A stretch of DNA of 64,000 bases from Streptomyces sp. NBC_01446 (GCF_026340095.1 NZ_JAPEPO010000002.1:124001-188000); one strand, 5' to 3'. Counted from the first letter of the stretch, positions 15,409 to 23,860 are shown. Notes: generated from the letters alone by a model not told the origin. Translations and numbers: made by a program.

Positions 15409-17877
15409 GTGCGTACACCAGTAAGTCGACTACTCACCGCCACGTTGAGCGCAGTGCTCAGCGTGGGGATGGCGGTGGCCGGATCGTCGTCCGCGCAGGC
15501 GCGGACCCAGGCACCGCAAAGAGCGGCCGCGACCGCCGCTGCGTCGTCCGACTTCCAGCAGGTCACCCTCGCCAAGGGAGCGGACCAGGTGGGCGAGCCC
15601 ATGGGACTGGCGGTGCTGCCCGACGGCAGCGCGCTGCACAGCTCCCGCGACGGCACGCTCTACCGAACGACCCTCGACGGACTCACCGACGTGGCGGCGA
15701 AGCTGGCGGTCTACACCCATGACGAGGACGGGTTGCAGACCATCGCGATCGACCCGCACTTCGCCCAGAACCATCAGGTCTATGTGTATTACGCGCCGCG
15801 GCTCGACACCCCCATGACCGACGCCCCGGAGAGCGGAACGGCCGCCGACTTCGCGCCCTACAAGGGCTACAACCAGCTGTCCCGGTTCACCTTCGCCGAC
15901 GGCAAGCTGGACCTGTCGAGCGAGCAGAAGATCATGCGTGTCAACACCGACCGCGGGCAGTGCTGCCACGTCGCGGGCGACATGCACTTCGACGGTGACG
16001 GCAACCTGCTGCTGAGCACCGGCGACGACTCCAACCCGTTCGAATCCGACGGCTACGCCCCCATCGACCGGCGGCCGGAACGCAACCCTGTCTTCGACAA
16101 CGAGCGTTCCACGGCCAACACCAACGACCTGCGGGGCAAGCTTCTGCGGATCAAGGTGCACAACGACGGCACCTACACGACCCCGAACGGCAACCTGTTC
16201 CCGAAGGGCACCCCCAAGACCCGTCCAGAGGTCTACGCGATGGGCTTCCGCAACCCCTTCCGGTTCAACGTCGACCAGAAGACCGGCGTCGTCTACCTGG
16301 CCGACTACGGCCCGGACGCAGGTAGTGCCGACCCGAAACGCGGGCCGGAGAACACCATCGAGTACAACCGGATCACCAAGGCCGGCAACTTCGGATGGCC
16401 GTACTGCATCGGCAACAACACGCCGTACATCCAGTACGACTTCGCCACCGGGACATCCGGGAAGCCGTTCGACTGCGCCCACCCGGTGAACGATGCTCCC
16501 CTGAACACCGGCCTGAAGGACCTGCCGCCGGCCCAGCCGGCCTGGATCTGGAACCACTACGCGGGCAACCCGCTCTTCCCCCAGCTCGGCGGGCAGGGCG
16601 CACCGATGGGCGGCCCCGTGTACAACTACGACTCGGCGCTGAAGTCCCAGGTCAAGTTCCCCGCGAGCTATGACGGGAAGTTCTTCGCCTACGAGTTCGG
16701 CGCCCACTGGATCAAGCCGATCACGTCCGACAGCAGCGGAAAGATCCAGTCGATCGACACCTTGACCGACGGCAAGGACTGGGCCCACCTGGTCGAGCCG
16801 ATCGACACCGAGTTCGGGCCGGACGGATCGCTGTACGTGCTCGACTACGGCAGCGCGTGGTTCGGCGGCTCGCTGGACGCCGGGCTCTACAAGATCGAGT
16901 ACGCGCCGGGCAACAAGGCGCCGACCGCGGCGATCAAGACGGACACCTCATCGGGCAAGAACCCGCTGACGGTCAAGTTCGACGGCACGGGCTCGACCGA
17001 CCCCGAGAACGACAAGCTCACCTATGCGTGGGACTTCGACAACGACGGCAAGACCGACTCCACGGATGCCACCCCGTCGTTCACTTACACCACAAACGGC
17101 CAGTACCACGCCAAGCTCACGGTCAGCGACCCGAGCGGCAGAACCGGTGTCGCCGCCACCCTGGTCACGGTGGGCAACTCCGCGCCGGTACTGTCCTTCT
17201 CCCAGCCGCCCAACGGCCTGACGTTCAAGGACGGGGACCAGGTCGCGTGGAAGATCGACGCGAGCGACCCGGACGGCACCCCGGTGGACTGCTCCAAGGT
17301 CCAGGTCAACTACTCGCTCGGCCATGACATGCACTCCCACAACCTCTCGCAGGCCACGGGGTGCAGCGGTACGTTCACCATGACGACGGCGGGCCACACG
17401 GACGCCGACGACTTCTACGCCATCCTCTCCGCGAGCTACACCGACTCCTCCCCGACCGCCGGGGTACCGGACCTCACCGGCACGACACAGATCGTCCTGC
17501 AGCCCAAGGGCAGGCAGGCGGAGTTCTACCGCACGCAGTCCGGCGTGCAGACGAGCTCCGACGCCAACGCCCAGGGCAACGAGGCGATCGAGTCGATCAA
17601 CAATGGTGACTGGATCGAGTTCGACCCGTACGACCTCCAGGGTGTGAGCAAGATCGACTTCCGGGCCGCGTCGAGCGCTACCGGCGGCACCATCGAGGTC
17701 CACACCGACGCGCCCGACGGCCCGCTGGCCGGCACGGCGACGGTCGGCGACACCTCCGGCGCCTACACAACGGTCAGCACACCGGTGACCGACCCGGGCG
17801 GAACACACAAGCTGTACTTCGTCTTCAAGGGCGGTAGCGGCGATCTGTTCAACCTGGACTCCTTCACGATGAGCTGA
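15409..17877 (+). CDS. Secreted PQQ-type sugar dehydrogenase with PKD and CBM6-like domains
   Basis: The product has 822 residues from the GTG at 15409, preceded by AAGAGAGG about ten bases away. A signal peptide covers residues 1-32. Residues about 48-500 form a glucose/sorbosone dehydrogenase propeller (GEPMGLAVLPDGSALHSSRDGTL, QCCHVAGDMHFDGDGNLLLSTGDDSNP, NTNDLRGKLLRIKV, AMGFRNPFRFNVD, FGPDGSLYVLDYG). It is paralogous to the propeller in the protein at 7.7 kb, sharing AGNFGWPYCIGN and the GLKDLPP segment. A PKD domain follows at about 505-590 (YAWDFDNDGKTDSTDATPSFTY). The C-terminal ~120 residues resemble a CBM6 carbohydrate-binding domain (NDGDWIEFDPYDLQGV ... DLFNLDSFTMS). It probably oxidises sugars at a polysaccharide surface. 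Use of PQQ is assumed from family; no pqq genes are in the window. Confidence 0.88.
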   Translation: MRTPVSRLLTATLSAVLSVGMAVAGSSSAQARTQAPQRAAATAAASSDFQQVTLAKGADQVGEPMGLAVLPDGSALHSSRDGTLYRTTLDGLTDVAAKLAVYTHDEDGLQTIAIDPHFAQNHQVYVYYAPRLDTPMTDAPESGTAADFAPYKGYNQLSRFTFADGKLDLSSEQKIMRVNTDRGQCCHVAGDMHFDGDGNLLLSTGDDSNPFESDGYAPIDRRPERNPVFDNERSTANTNDLRGKLLRIKVHNDGTYTTPNGNLFPKGTPKTRPEVYAMGFRNPFRFNVDQKTGVVYLADYGPDAGSADPKRGPENTIEYNRITKAGNFGWPYCIGNNTPYIQYDFATGTSGKPFDCAHPVNDAPLNTGLKDLPPAQPAWIWNHYAGNPLFPQLGGQGAPMGGPVYNYDSALKSQVKFPASYDGKFFAYEFGAHWIKPITSDSSGKIQSIDTLTDGKDWAHLVEPIDTEFGPDGSLYVLDYGSAWFGGSLDAGLYKIEYAPGNKAPTAAIKTDTSSGKNPLTVKFDGTGSTDPENDKLTYAWDFDNDGKTDSTDATPSFTYTTNGQYHAKLTVSDPSGRTGVAATLVTVGNSAPVLSFSQPPNGLTFKDGDQVAWKIDASDPDGTPVDCSKVQVNYSLGHDMHSHNLSQATGCSGTFTMTTAGHTDADDFYAILSASYTDSSPTAGVPDLTGTTQIVLQPKGRQAEFYRTQSGVQTSSDANAQGNEAIESINNGDWIEFDPYDLQGVSKIDFRAASSATGGTIEVHTDAPDGPLAGTATVGDTSGAYTTVSTPVTDPGGTHKLYFVFKGGSGDLFNLDSFTMS

Positions 17878-17896
17878 CACGGCAACAGCCCGTCCC

Positions 17897-17936
17897 GGCC
17901 CGCCGAGCCGTCATTCACCGACGGCCCGGCGGGGCC
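17897..17936 (+). terminator. Strong hairpin terminator after the sugar dehydrogenase
   Basis: The arm GGCCCGCCGAGCCGTC (17897-17912) pairs with GACGGCCCGGCGGGGCC (17920-17936) apart from one mismatch and a minor end offset, around the loop ATTCACC. It lies 20 bases after the stop codon. Confidence 0.75.
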
Positions 17937-18127
17937 TTGCCTGTCGCGTGAGGCCTGCCGCACCCGGGCCCGCTGGTACGCCGCCCCCGACAGGCTCCGC
18001 GGCCGGCGCACCCGCATCGCCTCCAAAACCATCGCCGACCCCGCCGCCCGTACCAGCCACATGCAAAGCAACCTCGTTAATTGGCGATGCCGGAAGCAGA
18101 TGAACCGTTCCGGGTTCGGTAGAGATC

Positions 18128-19057
18128 TCAGATGTTGTGCGTGACCTGGGGTTTTGTGGTTGCCAGGTAGTGCAGGGCTTCGTATTCGACGGGTGGGACG
18201 TGGCCTATCTCACCGTGGAGTCGTCGGTGGTTGTACCAGTCGACGTACTCGGCTGTTGCGAGCTCGACGTCGGACAGTGTCTTCCAGCGGCGTCGGGGCT
18301 TGATCAGCTCGGTCTTGAACAGGCCGATCGTGCTCTCCATCAGGGCATTGTCATACGCGTCGCCGACGGATCCTATCGAGGCGGCGATGCCGGCGGTGTC
18401 CAGATGCTCGGCGAGCCGGAAACTGGTGTACTGCGACCCGGCATCGCTGTGATGGATCAACTCGCCTGGCTGGATTGGATGTTGTTCGCGGTCGCGTTGC
18501 CAGATTGCCATCTCCAGTACGTCCAGGACGAACACCGTTTCCTTCGCGGTGGCCACGGACCAGCCGACGATGCGGCGGGAGAAGGTGTCCACGACGAAGG
18601 CGACGTAGACGACACCGGCCCAGGTCTTCACGTGGGTGAAGTCCGCGACCCAGCACCGGTTCGGGGAGTCGGCGACGAAGTCGCGGTCCACCAGGTCCGG
18701 CGCCCTCCCGACCTGCCCGCCGGGCAGCGTGGTGATCACCTTCTTGCCGCGGAGCACACCGACGATGCCCAGCTCGCGCATGAGGCGTTCGATCGTGCAG
18801 CGGGCCACCGCGTGGCCCTGCCGGTTGAGCTCACGCCAGATCTTCCGCGCCCCGTAGACACGGTAGTTGGCCTCGAAGACCTCGCTGATCCGTTCCTTCA
18901 GCTCGGCGTCCCGCACAGTCCTGGCCGACGGTGCGGCCCGGCGCTTGTGGTGGGCGTAGTAGGTGGAAGGGGCGATCTTGCAGTCGTGCTCGGTCAGAAC
19001 ACGGCAGATCGGCTCGACTCCGCCGAAGCGGTCCCGGTGCTCGTCGATGAAGCTCAC
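18128..19057 (-). CDS. IS3-family transposase OrfB (DDE integrase core)
   Basis: This 309-residue protein has an N-terminal HTH_21 region (YRVYGARKIWRELNRQGHAVARCTIERLMRELGIVGV) and an rve integrase core. The first Asp is in WVADFTHVKTWAGVVYVAFVVDTFSRRIVGWS, the second in HHSDAGSQYTS, and the Glu in NALMESTIGLFKTEL. It starts with a GTG whose last two bases overlap the TGA of orfA (GTGA). A heptamer T-TTT-TTC (complement of 19090-19096) lies in orfA in the right phase for a -1 frameshift, with no stop before orfB, so an OrfAB fusion is possible. OrfB itself is intact, but OrfA is split, so the element is probably dead unless helped in trans. Confidence 0.92.
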   Translation of the reverse strand: MSFIDEHRDRFGGVEPICRVLTEHDCKIAPSTYYAHHKRRAAPSARTVRDAELKERISEVFEANYRVYGARKIWRELNRQGHAVARCTIERLMRELGIVGVLRGKKVITTLPGGQVGRAPDLVDRDFVADSPNRCWVADFTHVKTWAGVVYVAFVVDTFSRRIVGWSVATAKETVFVLDVLEMAIWQRDREQHPIQPGELIHHSDAGSQYTSFRLAEHLDTAGIAASIGSVGDAYDNALMESTIGLFKTELIKPRRRWKTLSDVELATAEYVDWYNHRRLHGEIGHVPPVEYEALHYLATTKPQVTHNI

Positions 19058-19387
19058 GAGCGTGTGTGTGGCCGGTCGAGCTCGGCCGCGAAAAAACTCG
19101 CCGCGGCCTTAAGGATCTCGTTCGCCCGCTTCAGCTCGGCGATCTCCTTCTTCATCGCCTTGACCTGCATGGACTCCTCTGTCGTCGTGCCCGGCCGGGC
19201 ACCGGCATCGACTTGGTCCTGCCGCACCCACTTGCGCAGCGTCTCGGTCGTGCCGATGCCCAGTTTCGCGGCGACCGCTTTCATCGCCGCCCACTCGGTG
19301 TCGTAGTCGGGCCGCACCTCGGCGACCATCCGAACCGCACGACGGCGCAGCTCAAGCGGGTACTGGGAAGGAATCTCAATGATCGTG

Positions 19388-20590
19388 TCAAGCCGTCTGC
19401 GTGACCGACGGGGCGGAGGTGAACAGCCTCTTGTCACGCAGCATCGCCCACAGAACATCGACCCGTCGCCTGGCCAGCGCGAGCAGGGCCTGGGTGTGCA
19501 ACAGCCCTTCGCCTCGTTTCTTGAGGTAGTAGTCCCGGGAGGGGCCAGGCCGCATCATCGCGGTCTGCGCGGCCAGGTAGAAGATGTGTCGCAGACGCCG
19601 GTTGTAGCGCTTGGGCCGGTGGTAGTTGCCGCTGCGGCGGCCGGAGTCCCGCGGGACCGGGGCCCGGCCCGCGTGCGAGGCGAGGCGGCCGGCGTCCTTG
19701 TAGCCGGACAGGTCGCCGACGATGGCGACGAACTCGGCGCCCAGGACGGGGCCCATGCCGGGCATCGACTCGATGATCTGGGCGCGTTCGTCGGCGCGGA
19801 AGGTCTCGCGGATCTCCCGGTCGTTGTCCTTGATCCGCTCGTCCAGAGTCAGAAGCTGGTGGGCGAGATCGCAGACCAGCTTCGCGGCACGCTTCTCGCC
19901 CGGCAGCGCGGTCATCTGCGACTGGGCTGCCTCCACTGCCTTCGCCGCTACGGCCTCAGCGCCGCGGACCTTGCGGCGTTCCAGCCAGGTCGTCAGCCGC
20001 TTGACGCCGATCCGTCGCAGGGCGGCCGGAGTCTGGTACTCGGTCAGCATCGCGACCGGCCCCTTGGCTGCGGAGTAGTCGAAGGCCCGCTCCAAGGCGG
20101 GGCAGATGCCCACCAGCAGGTCGCGGAGCCGGTTGATCAGACGGACCCGGTCGGCTATCAGATCGGCCCGGTAGTGCGTCAGCGCCTGCAGAGAGGTGAC
20201 CAGCTCCGGGGGCGTGGCCAACGGGACGAAGTCCCGGCGCATACGTGCCTGGTCGGCGATGACACGGGCATCCTTCGCGTCGGTCTTGCCCTCGCCCCGG
20301 TAGGCGCCCGACATGCGGTTGACCGTCCGTCCAGGTACGTAAACCACCTCCTGGCCGTGCGCGATCAGCAGCGCCAGCAGCAGGGTGGAAGCCCGGCCCG
20401 AGATGTCGACCGCCCACCTCACTTCACCTGCCCGTTCGCGGGCGGTGTCAATGAGCGTGAGGATCTGCGCTTCGTCGTTGATCACCTTCGTCGAGAACAG
20501 CGTCTCGCCGTCGGCATCGACGGCCACAGCCCAGTGATGCCCCTTGCCGGCATCGATGCCGACCCATATCCGCTCGTGAGACGTACTCAA
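19388..20590 (-). CDS. IS110-family transposase (DEDD recombinase)
   Basis: The protein has 400 residues from a TTG at 20590, eight bases after GGAG; an in-frame extension to 20641 overlaps the predicted RNA. The N-terminal RuvC-like domain begins IWVGIDAGKGHHWAVAVD (first catalytic Asp) and includes GEGKTDAKDARVIADQAR. The C-terminal Transposase_20 domain contains MPGMGPVLGAEFVAIVGDLSGYKDAGRLASHAGRAPVPRDSGRRSGNYHRPKRYNRRLRHIFYLAAQTAMM, with the conserved serine region. Nothing appears broken. In this family the recombinase is guided by a bridge RNA from the element's own non-coding end. The stop lies 17 bases from the right end of the element. Confidence 0.93.
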   Translation of the reverse strand: MSTSHERIWVGIDAGKGHHWAVAVDADGETLFSTKVINDEAQILTLIDTARERAGEVRWAVDISGRASTLLLALLIAHGQEVVYVPGRTVNRMSGAYRGEGKTDAKDARVIADQARMRRDFVPLATPPELVTSLQALTHYRADLIADRVRLINRLRDLLVGICPALERAFDYSAAKGPVAMLTEYQTPAALRRIGVKRLTTWLERRKVRGAEAVAAKAVEAAQSQMTALPGEKRAAKLVCDLAHQLLTLDERIKDNDREIRETFRADERAQIIESMPGMGPVLGAEFVAIVGDLSGYKDAGRLASHAGRAPVPRDSGRRSGNYHRPKRYNRRLRHIFYLAAQTAMMRPGPSRDYYLKKRGEGLLHTQALLALARRRVDVLWAMLRDKRLFTSAPSVTQTA

Positions 20591-20604
20591 GCCCGTCGCT
20601 CCGT

Positions 20605-20785
20605 ATCCCTCGTGACCAGCACTACATGGTCCGAAGGACACCCCGCCGACAGGTCCCTAACCAGCGATGACCGCAGTTCTCAATCAGTGGTCGGAGCGTC
20701 CCGGAGGACCGGGCGGCCATTCCTTCCGAGCCCTCGAGGGCAACGCGCCATCAGCCATACCCGGTCCTCCCGGACCGCCTCACAT
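20605..20785 (-). ncRNA. Candidate IS110 bridge RNA with readable target and donor guides
   Basis: The leader folds by eye into two guide-bearing loops. The first is closed by an 11-bp stem, GGAGGACCGGG (complement of 20760-20770) with CCCGGTCCTCC (complement of 20703-20713), and has the apical hairpin GCCC-TCGA-GGGC. Its left strand, ATGGCGCGTT, pairs with the target ATGGCACGTC at ten contiguous positions counting two G-T wobbles. Its right strand, CTCGGAAGGA, is complementary at 9 of 10 positions to TCCTTCCCAG across the junction. The second loop is closed by CCGAC/GTCGG. It contains ATTGAGA, identical to the element's right end ATTGAGATTCC, and TTAGGGA, complementary to TCCCTAA spanning the core and the left end. 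Order (target loop first, donor loop second) matches the known IS621 layout. The ends are approximate. Confidence 0.75.
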
Positions 20786-20851
20786 TCTTAGGGACGTGCC
20801 ATGACTCGATCCTCTCAAACGATCGAGTCCCTACCGAACCCGGAACGGTTC

Positions 20852-20910
20852 ATGCGGGCCCAGGCCGACAAGTTCGGCGCCTAGTGGTCGAGGACGGCAT
20901 CGGCGACCGT
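20852..20910 (+). pseudogene. Tiny remnant resembling thioredoxin reductase
   Basis: Right after the IS3 end the plus strand reads MRAQADKFGA and then, after a small frame change, LVVEDG. TrxB proteins contain a near-identical MRAQAEKFGAE segment. No other part of the gene is nearby, so this may be a fragment truncated by the IS. The identification rests on about ten residues. Confidence 0.3.
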
Positions 20911-21133
20911 GACGTCCTGACGCAGCCATAGGTCTGCTCTCAGCGACCAGTTCGGGGAGGGCCGGGCCGGCGTGGAGGGGCTCGCGGCTTCGCCAGTCCG
21001 CATCTGTTCACAAGTTGTTCCTGCGTCTGCCTCGGGGCCGCATGTGGTAACGGCCCCCTTGCCCTGACAACCCTTCTCGCAAGACGCCTGCCTGCGTCCG
21101 TGCCGGGAGGTTCGACGTCTTGGTGTCGGCGAA

Positions 21134-21160
21134 GGCGCCGGACCTGGTTGGTCCGGCGCC
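21134..21160 (-). terminator. Hairpin terminator after the beta-propeller gene
   Basis: GGCGCCGGACC (21134-21144) and GGTCCGGCGCC (21150-21160) form a perfect 11-bp stem with the loop TGGTT, about 65 bases downstream of the minus-strand stop at 21227. The rest of the 20911-21226 gap holds no gene I recognise. Confidence 0.75.
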
Positions 21161-21226
21161 TGTCGCGTTCACTCTTCGGCTGAGCGTGGTGCCTCGACCG
21201 GACGAGCGGTGATCACCGGTTGCTGG

Positions 21227-23860
21227 TCATTGCAGTTCGCGCACCGGCATGGTGTAGATGCCGCGCCCGTGGGTGGCCGCGTACAGCTTGTTGTCGGGGC
21301 CGATCTTGAGCTGGAGCACGGCCACCGCCGGCAGTGAGCCGACCCGTTCCCACTTGGCGGTGTGCGGGCCGCGGTAGACGACTCCCAGGTCGGTCGCGAC
21401 CGCGAGCCCGCCGCCCGGCAGGACGACCGCGGAGTCGGCCGGTACGTCCGGGAAGTTGCCGGAGACGTCCCTCCAGGTGGTGCCGCCGTCCTTGGTCTCG
21501 AAGACATGGCCGACTCCCGCGCCGGGGCCTTCGGTCCACTGCCGGGAGAAGCCGCTGACCGTGACGTAGACGTGATCGGCGTTCTGCGGGTCGATGGCGA
21601 AGCCGCTCAGATAGCGGTTGGGTACCTTGCCCTCCACCGGCAGGCTGATCTGGTGCCAGCCGGTGCCGTCCGCGTTGCCGACCGCGATGCCGCGGGTGAA
21701 GCCCTGGTTGTTGCAGGGGCCGCACCACGCCGCGTACACCTTGCCGCCCGAGGACGCGACCGCGGTGGCGGTGTGGCCCTCGCCGAGGTCGAACGCGTTC
21801 GTCCACTCGGTGCTGCTGCGGATGGCGTATCCGTGGGTCTGCACCCACACATGCCGGCCGCCCGCGACCCAGGTCGAGCTGTCCTTCGCGTCCGCCGACA
21901 TGGGAGCGACGAAGCGGGCCTCGCCGGTCGCGTTGTCTGGCGGGGCGACGGAGTACGAGGTGGCCTTGGACGGGTCGCTCTCCCAGGAGCCATCGTTGAC
22001 GGCGCAGTCCTGGGTGACCTGGATCTGCAGGTAGACGTATGCCTGCGCTATGTTGCAGCCGTTGGCGGTGTCGGTGATCGTGTCGGTACCGTCACCGCCG
22101 AAGTTGGAGCCCATCACCTTGTCGTTGCTGCGCAGTTCCGACTGGCCGTTGTCCTGCAGTCCGCCGGTGACCGAGACGCCGCCGTGGTCGAGGTCCTTGC
22201 CGATGCCCACCGAGAAGTACTGCAGGGTGTCGATGGTGCCGTCGTTCAGTGAGGTCCAGTCGGTAGCGTGGCCGTCCGCGTCCTGGGAGCCGTGGACGGG
22301 GCGCTTGTACGCGCCGCCGTCGTTGCCGACGTAGACGTACGGCTTCCCGTGGTAACGGCCGATCGCGATGCCGTGCTGGTCGGAGTGCGTGGTCGGGTTG
22401 CAGTCACCGGTCTGCTTGCTCGGATCGATGTTCCAGCAGGGGAAGTTGAAGTTCCAGTACGGGCCGACGGTAGACCACTGGGTACCGCCGTTCTGGCTCT
22501 CGTAGACCTCCTCGAGACCCGCGTACACGTGGTCGGCGTTCGCCGGGTCCACGGACAGGAACTGGTTGTACCAGGCCTGCACGCCGGGCATGTAGCCCGC
22601 GGTGGTGAGCGCCGAGCCGGAGGCCGCGAGCTGATGGTAGTCGGCAGTCTTCGTCCAAGGGCCGAACGGTGAGCCGGACTTGGAGACGTAGATGCCCTCC
22701 AGCGAGCTGTCCGGATTGTTCGCGAGCTGCTTCGGCGACTGGTCGATCGCGTAGTAACGAGAGCCGTCGCCGGACGCGGCGAAGGTGACCTCGCCTACGG
22801 TGGCCGAGTCCGACGGCAGGTCGCCCAGGCCGGTCGTCACCCTCTGCCAGCTGCCGTTGTGCTGAGCGAAGAAGCCGTTGTATTCGTCACCGCTGCGCCA
22901 GCCGACCGCGAGTAGGACCTTGGAGGGGTCCTTGGGGTCGACGGCGATGTCGTTGGTGATGTTCTTGTACGGGGCGTCGGGGTCGTTGGCCTTGGAGTGG
23001 CCCGGCAGGTAGTCCGGGTTCGGGGCGTACTCCAGCTTCCAGGAACCGGACAGGCGCATCGTGGAGTGACTCCACACACCTTCGCTGGTGGCCGCCCACA
23101 CCTTGCCGGCGCCGAACCGCAGCTGATGGATGGTGGTGCTCTCCAGCTCGTCGCCGCCGACCCGGCTGCGCGTCGAGTACGAACCGTGGTGCGGGCTAGA
23201 CAGCACGTAGACGCCGCTGCCGAGATAGGCGTCCGCGTTGGTGGTCGCCTCGCCAGTGCCGAGCCACAGCCGGCCAGCCGTGTCCAGGGTAAGGGCGCCG
23301 GTGGCCTGCGTCGGGAGCTTGTCGCTGATGGGCGTCCAGTGGCCGCCGCCGGTACTCGAGCGCCAGACGCCGCCTCCCGCGCTGCCAGCGTACGCATAGC
23401 CATCATTGTCGGCGGCCATCGCGGCCATCCGGCCGGTGACCATACCGGAGCCACCGCTTGAGTTGGAGTCATAGTCGCGGTAACGCGAATCGTCGGAGTT
23501 GTACGGCAGATCAGTGATGTTCTTCCACCTGCTACCGGCGCGGCGCAGGCCGTCCAAGCTGCTCCACGCAGCCCCGTACGCGCCTGGCGCGACCACGCCC
23601 GGGGAGGTACGCGCCTCGGCAAACTGGTCCGCGCCCTCGGCGATCTCATCGGACTCGTTACCGTCGTCGTCATCCGACAGGCTGGCGGTCAAGTGGGCAT
23701 GAGCCGACTCGCGCTGATGAGCGAGCCGGTCCATCGTGCGGACGCCGAACGGGTTCGGCGTGCCACCGGACACTGCGCCTGCCGGTACGGCGACGAGTGC
23801 GGCGCATGCAGTGATGGCACAGATCGTGAACCATCGTCTCTTACGGGCAGATGATGCCAC
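21227..23860 (-). CDS. Secreted BNR/VPS10-like beta-propeller protein
   Basis: The product has 877 residues from a GTG at 23860 after GGGAGGG. The N-terminus RKRRWFTICAITACAALVAVPAGAVSG is a signal peptide. An acidic low-complexity stretch (SLSDDDDGNESDEIAEG) follows, then repeated propeller blades with BNR-like turns: GGGVWRSSTGGGHWTPI, GIYVSKSGSPFGPWTKT, EEVYESQNGGTQWSTV, GHVFETKDGGTTWRDVSG and a final KLYAATHGRGIYTM. Such proteins resemble sialidase or GH74 xyloglucanase propellers. I see no definite catalytic acid pair, so the activity is open: a glycosidase or a binding protein. It stands alone between the IS block and the HNH-like gene, with its own terminator and a palindrome 86 bases upstream. 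Confidence 0.8.
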   Translation of the reverse strand: MASSARKRRWFTICAITACAALVAVPAGAVSGGTPNPFGVRTMDRLAHQRESAHAHLTASLSDDDDGNESDEIAEGADQFAEARTSPGVVAPGAYGAAWSSLDGLRRAGSRWKNITDLPYNSDDSRYRDYDSNSSGGSGMVTGRMAAMAADNDGYAYAGSAGGGVWRSSTGGGHWTPISDKLPTQATGALTLDTAGRLWLGTGEATTNADAYLGSGVYVLSSPHHGSYSTRSRVGGDELESTTIHQLRFGAGKVWAATSEGVWSHSTMRLSGSWKLEYAPNPDYLPGHSKANDPDAPYKNITNDIAVDPKDPSKVLLAVGWRSGDEYNGFFAQHNGSWQRVTTGLGDLPSDSATVGEVTFAASGDGSRYYAIDQSPKQLANNPDSSLEGIYVSKSGSPFGPWTKTADYHQLAASGSALTTAGYMPGVQAWYNQFLSVDPANADHVYAGLEEVYESQNGGTQWSTVGPYWNFNFPCWNIDPSKQTGDCNPTTHSDQHGIAIGRYHGKPYVYVGNDGGAYKRPVHGSQDADGHATDWTSLNDGTIDTLQYFSVGIGKDLDHGGVSVTGGLQDNGQSELRSNDKVMGSNFGGDGTDTITDTANGCNIAQAYVYLQIQVTQDCAVNDGSWESDPSKATSYSVAPPDNATGEARFVAPMSADAKDSSTWVAGGRHVWVQTHGYAIRSSTEWTNAFDLGEGHTATAVASSGGKVYAAWCGPCNNQGFTRGIAVGNADGTGWHQISLPVEGKVPNRYLSGFAIDPQNADHVYVTVSGFSRQWTEGPGAGVGHVFETKDGGTTWRDVSGNFPDVPADSAVVLPGGGLAVATDLGVVYRGPHTAKWERVGSLPAVAVLQLKIGPDNKLYAATHGRGIYTMPVRELQ

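Larger units (their letters stand above)
19370..20793 (-). mobile_element. IS110-family element inserted in IS3 orfA
   Basis: The element is about 1.42 kb and has no obvious inverted repeats, as usual for IS110. The limits come from restoring orfA: its interior is 19372-20791 and the dinucleotide CC occurs at both ends (19370-19371 and 20792-20793). It carries one transposase gene and a ~200-base non-coding leader between the transposase start and the left end, the size expected for a bridge-RNA segment. Confidence 0.8.
19054..20802 (-). pseudogene. IS3-family transposase OrfA, split by IS110
   Basis: The 3' portion (19054-19369) encodes YPLELRRRAVRMVAEVRPDYDTEWAAMKAVAAKLGIGTTETLRKWVRQDQ... 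plus a coiled coil (MKKEIAELKRANEILKAAASFF), the usual helix-turn-helix protein of IS3 elements. It has no start codon, because IS110 sits directly before it. On the other side of IS110, the sequence ATGGCACGTCC (ATG at 20802-20800) follows GAGAGG at proper spacing. Joining the two sides at the shared CC gives MARPSQYPLELRRRAVRMV in one frame, a normal OrfA start. This reconstruction is my inference from the sequence. Confidence 0.85.
18100..20853 (-). mobile_element. IS3-family element carrying a nested IS110 element
   Basis: Terminal inverted repeats of 23 bp match perfectly: TGAACCGTTCCGGGTTCGGTAG at 18101-18122 (plus A at 18100) and its complement at 20831-20853. Inside lie orfB, the 3' part of orfA, an entire IS110 element, and then the first codons of orfA with its start region. 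The flanking triplets differ (CAG and GCG), so no target-site duplication is visible. The right flank begins with codons resembling thioredoxin reductase. Confidence 0.85.

Noticed and set aside
18097..20856. Target-site duplication for the IS3 element
   Set aside because: Flanking triplets (CAG and GCG) do not match, so no duplication can be claimed.
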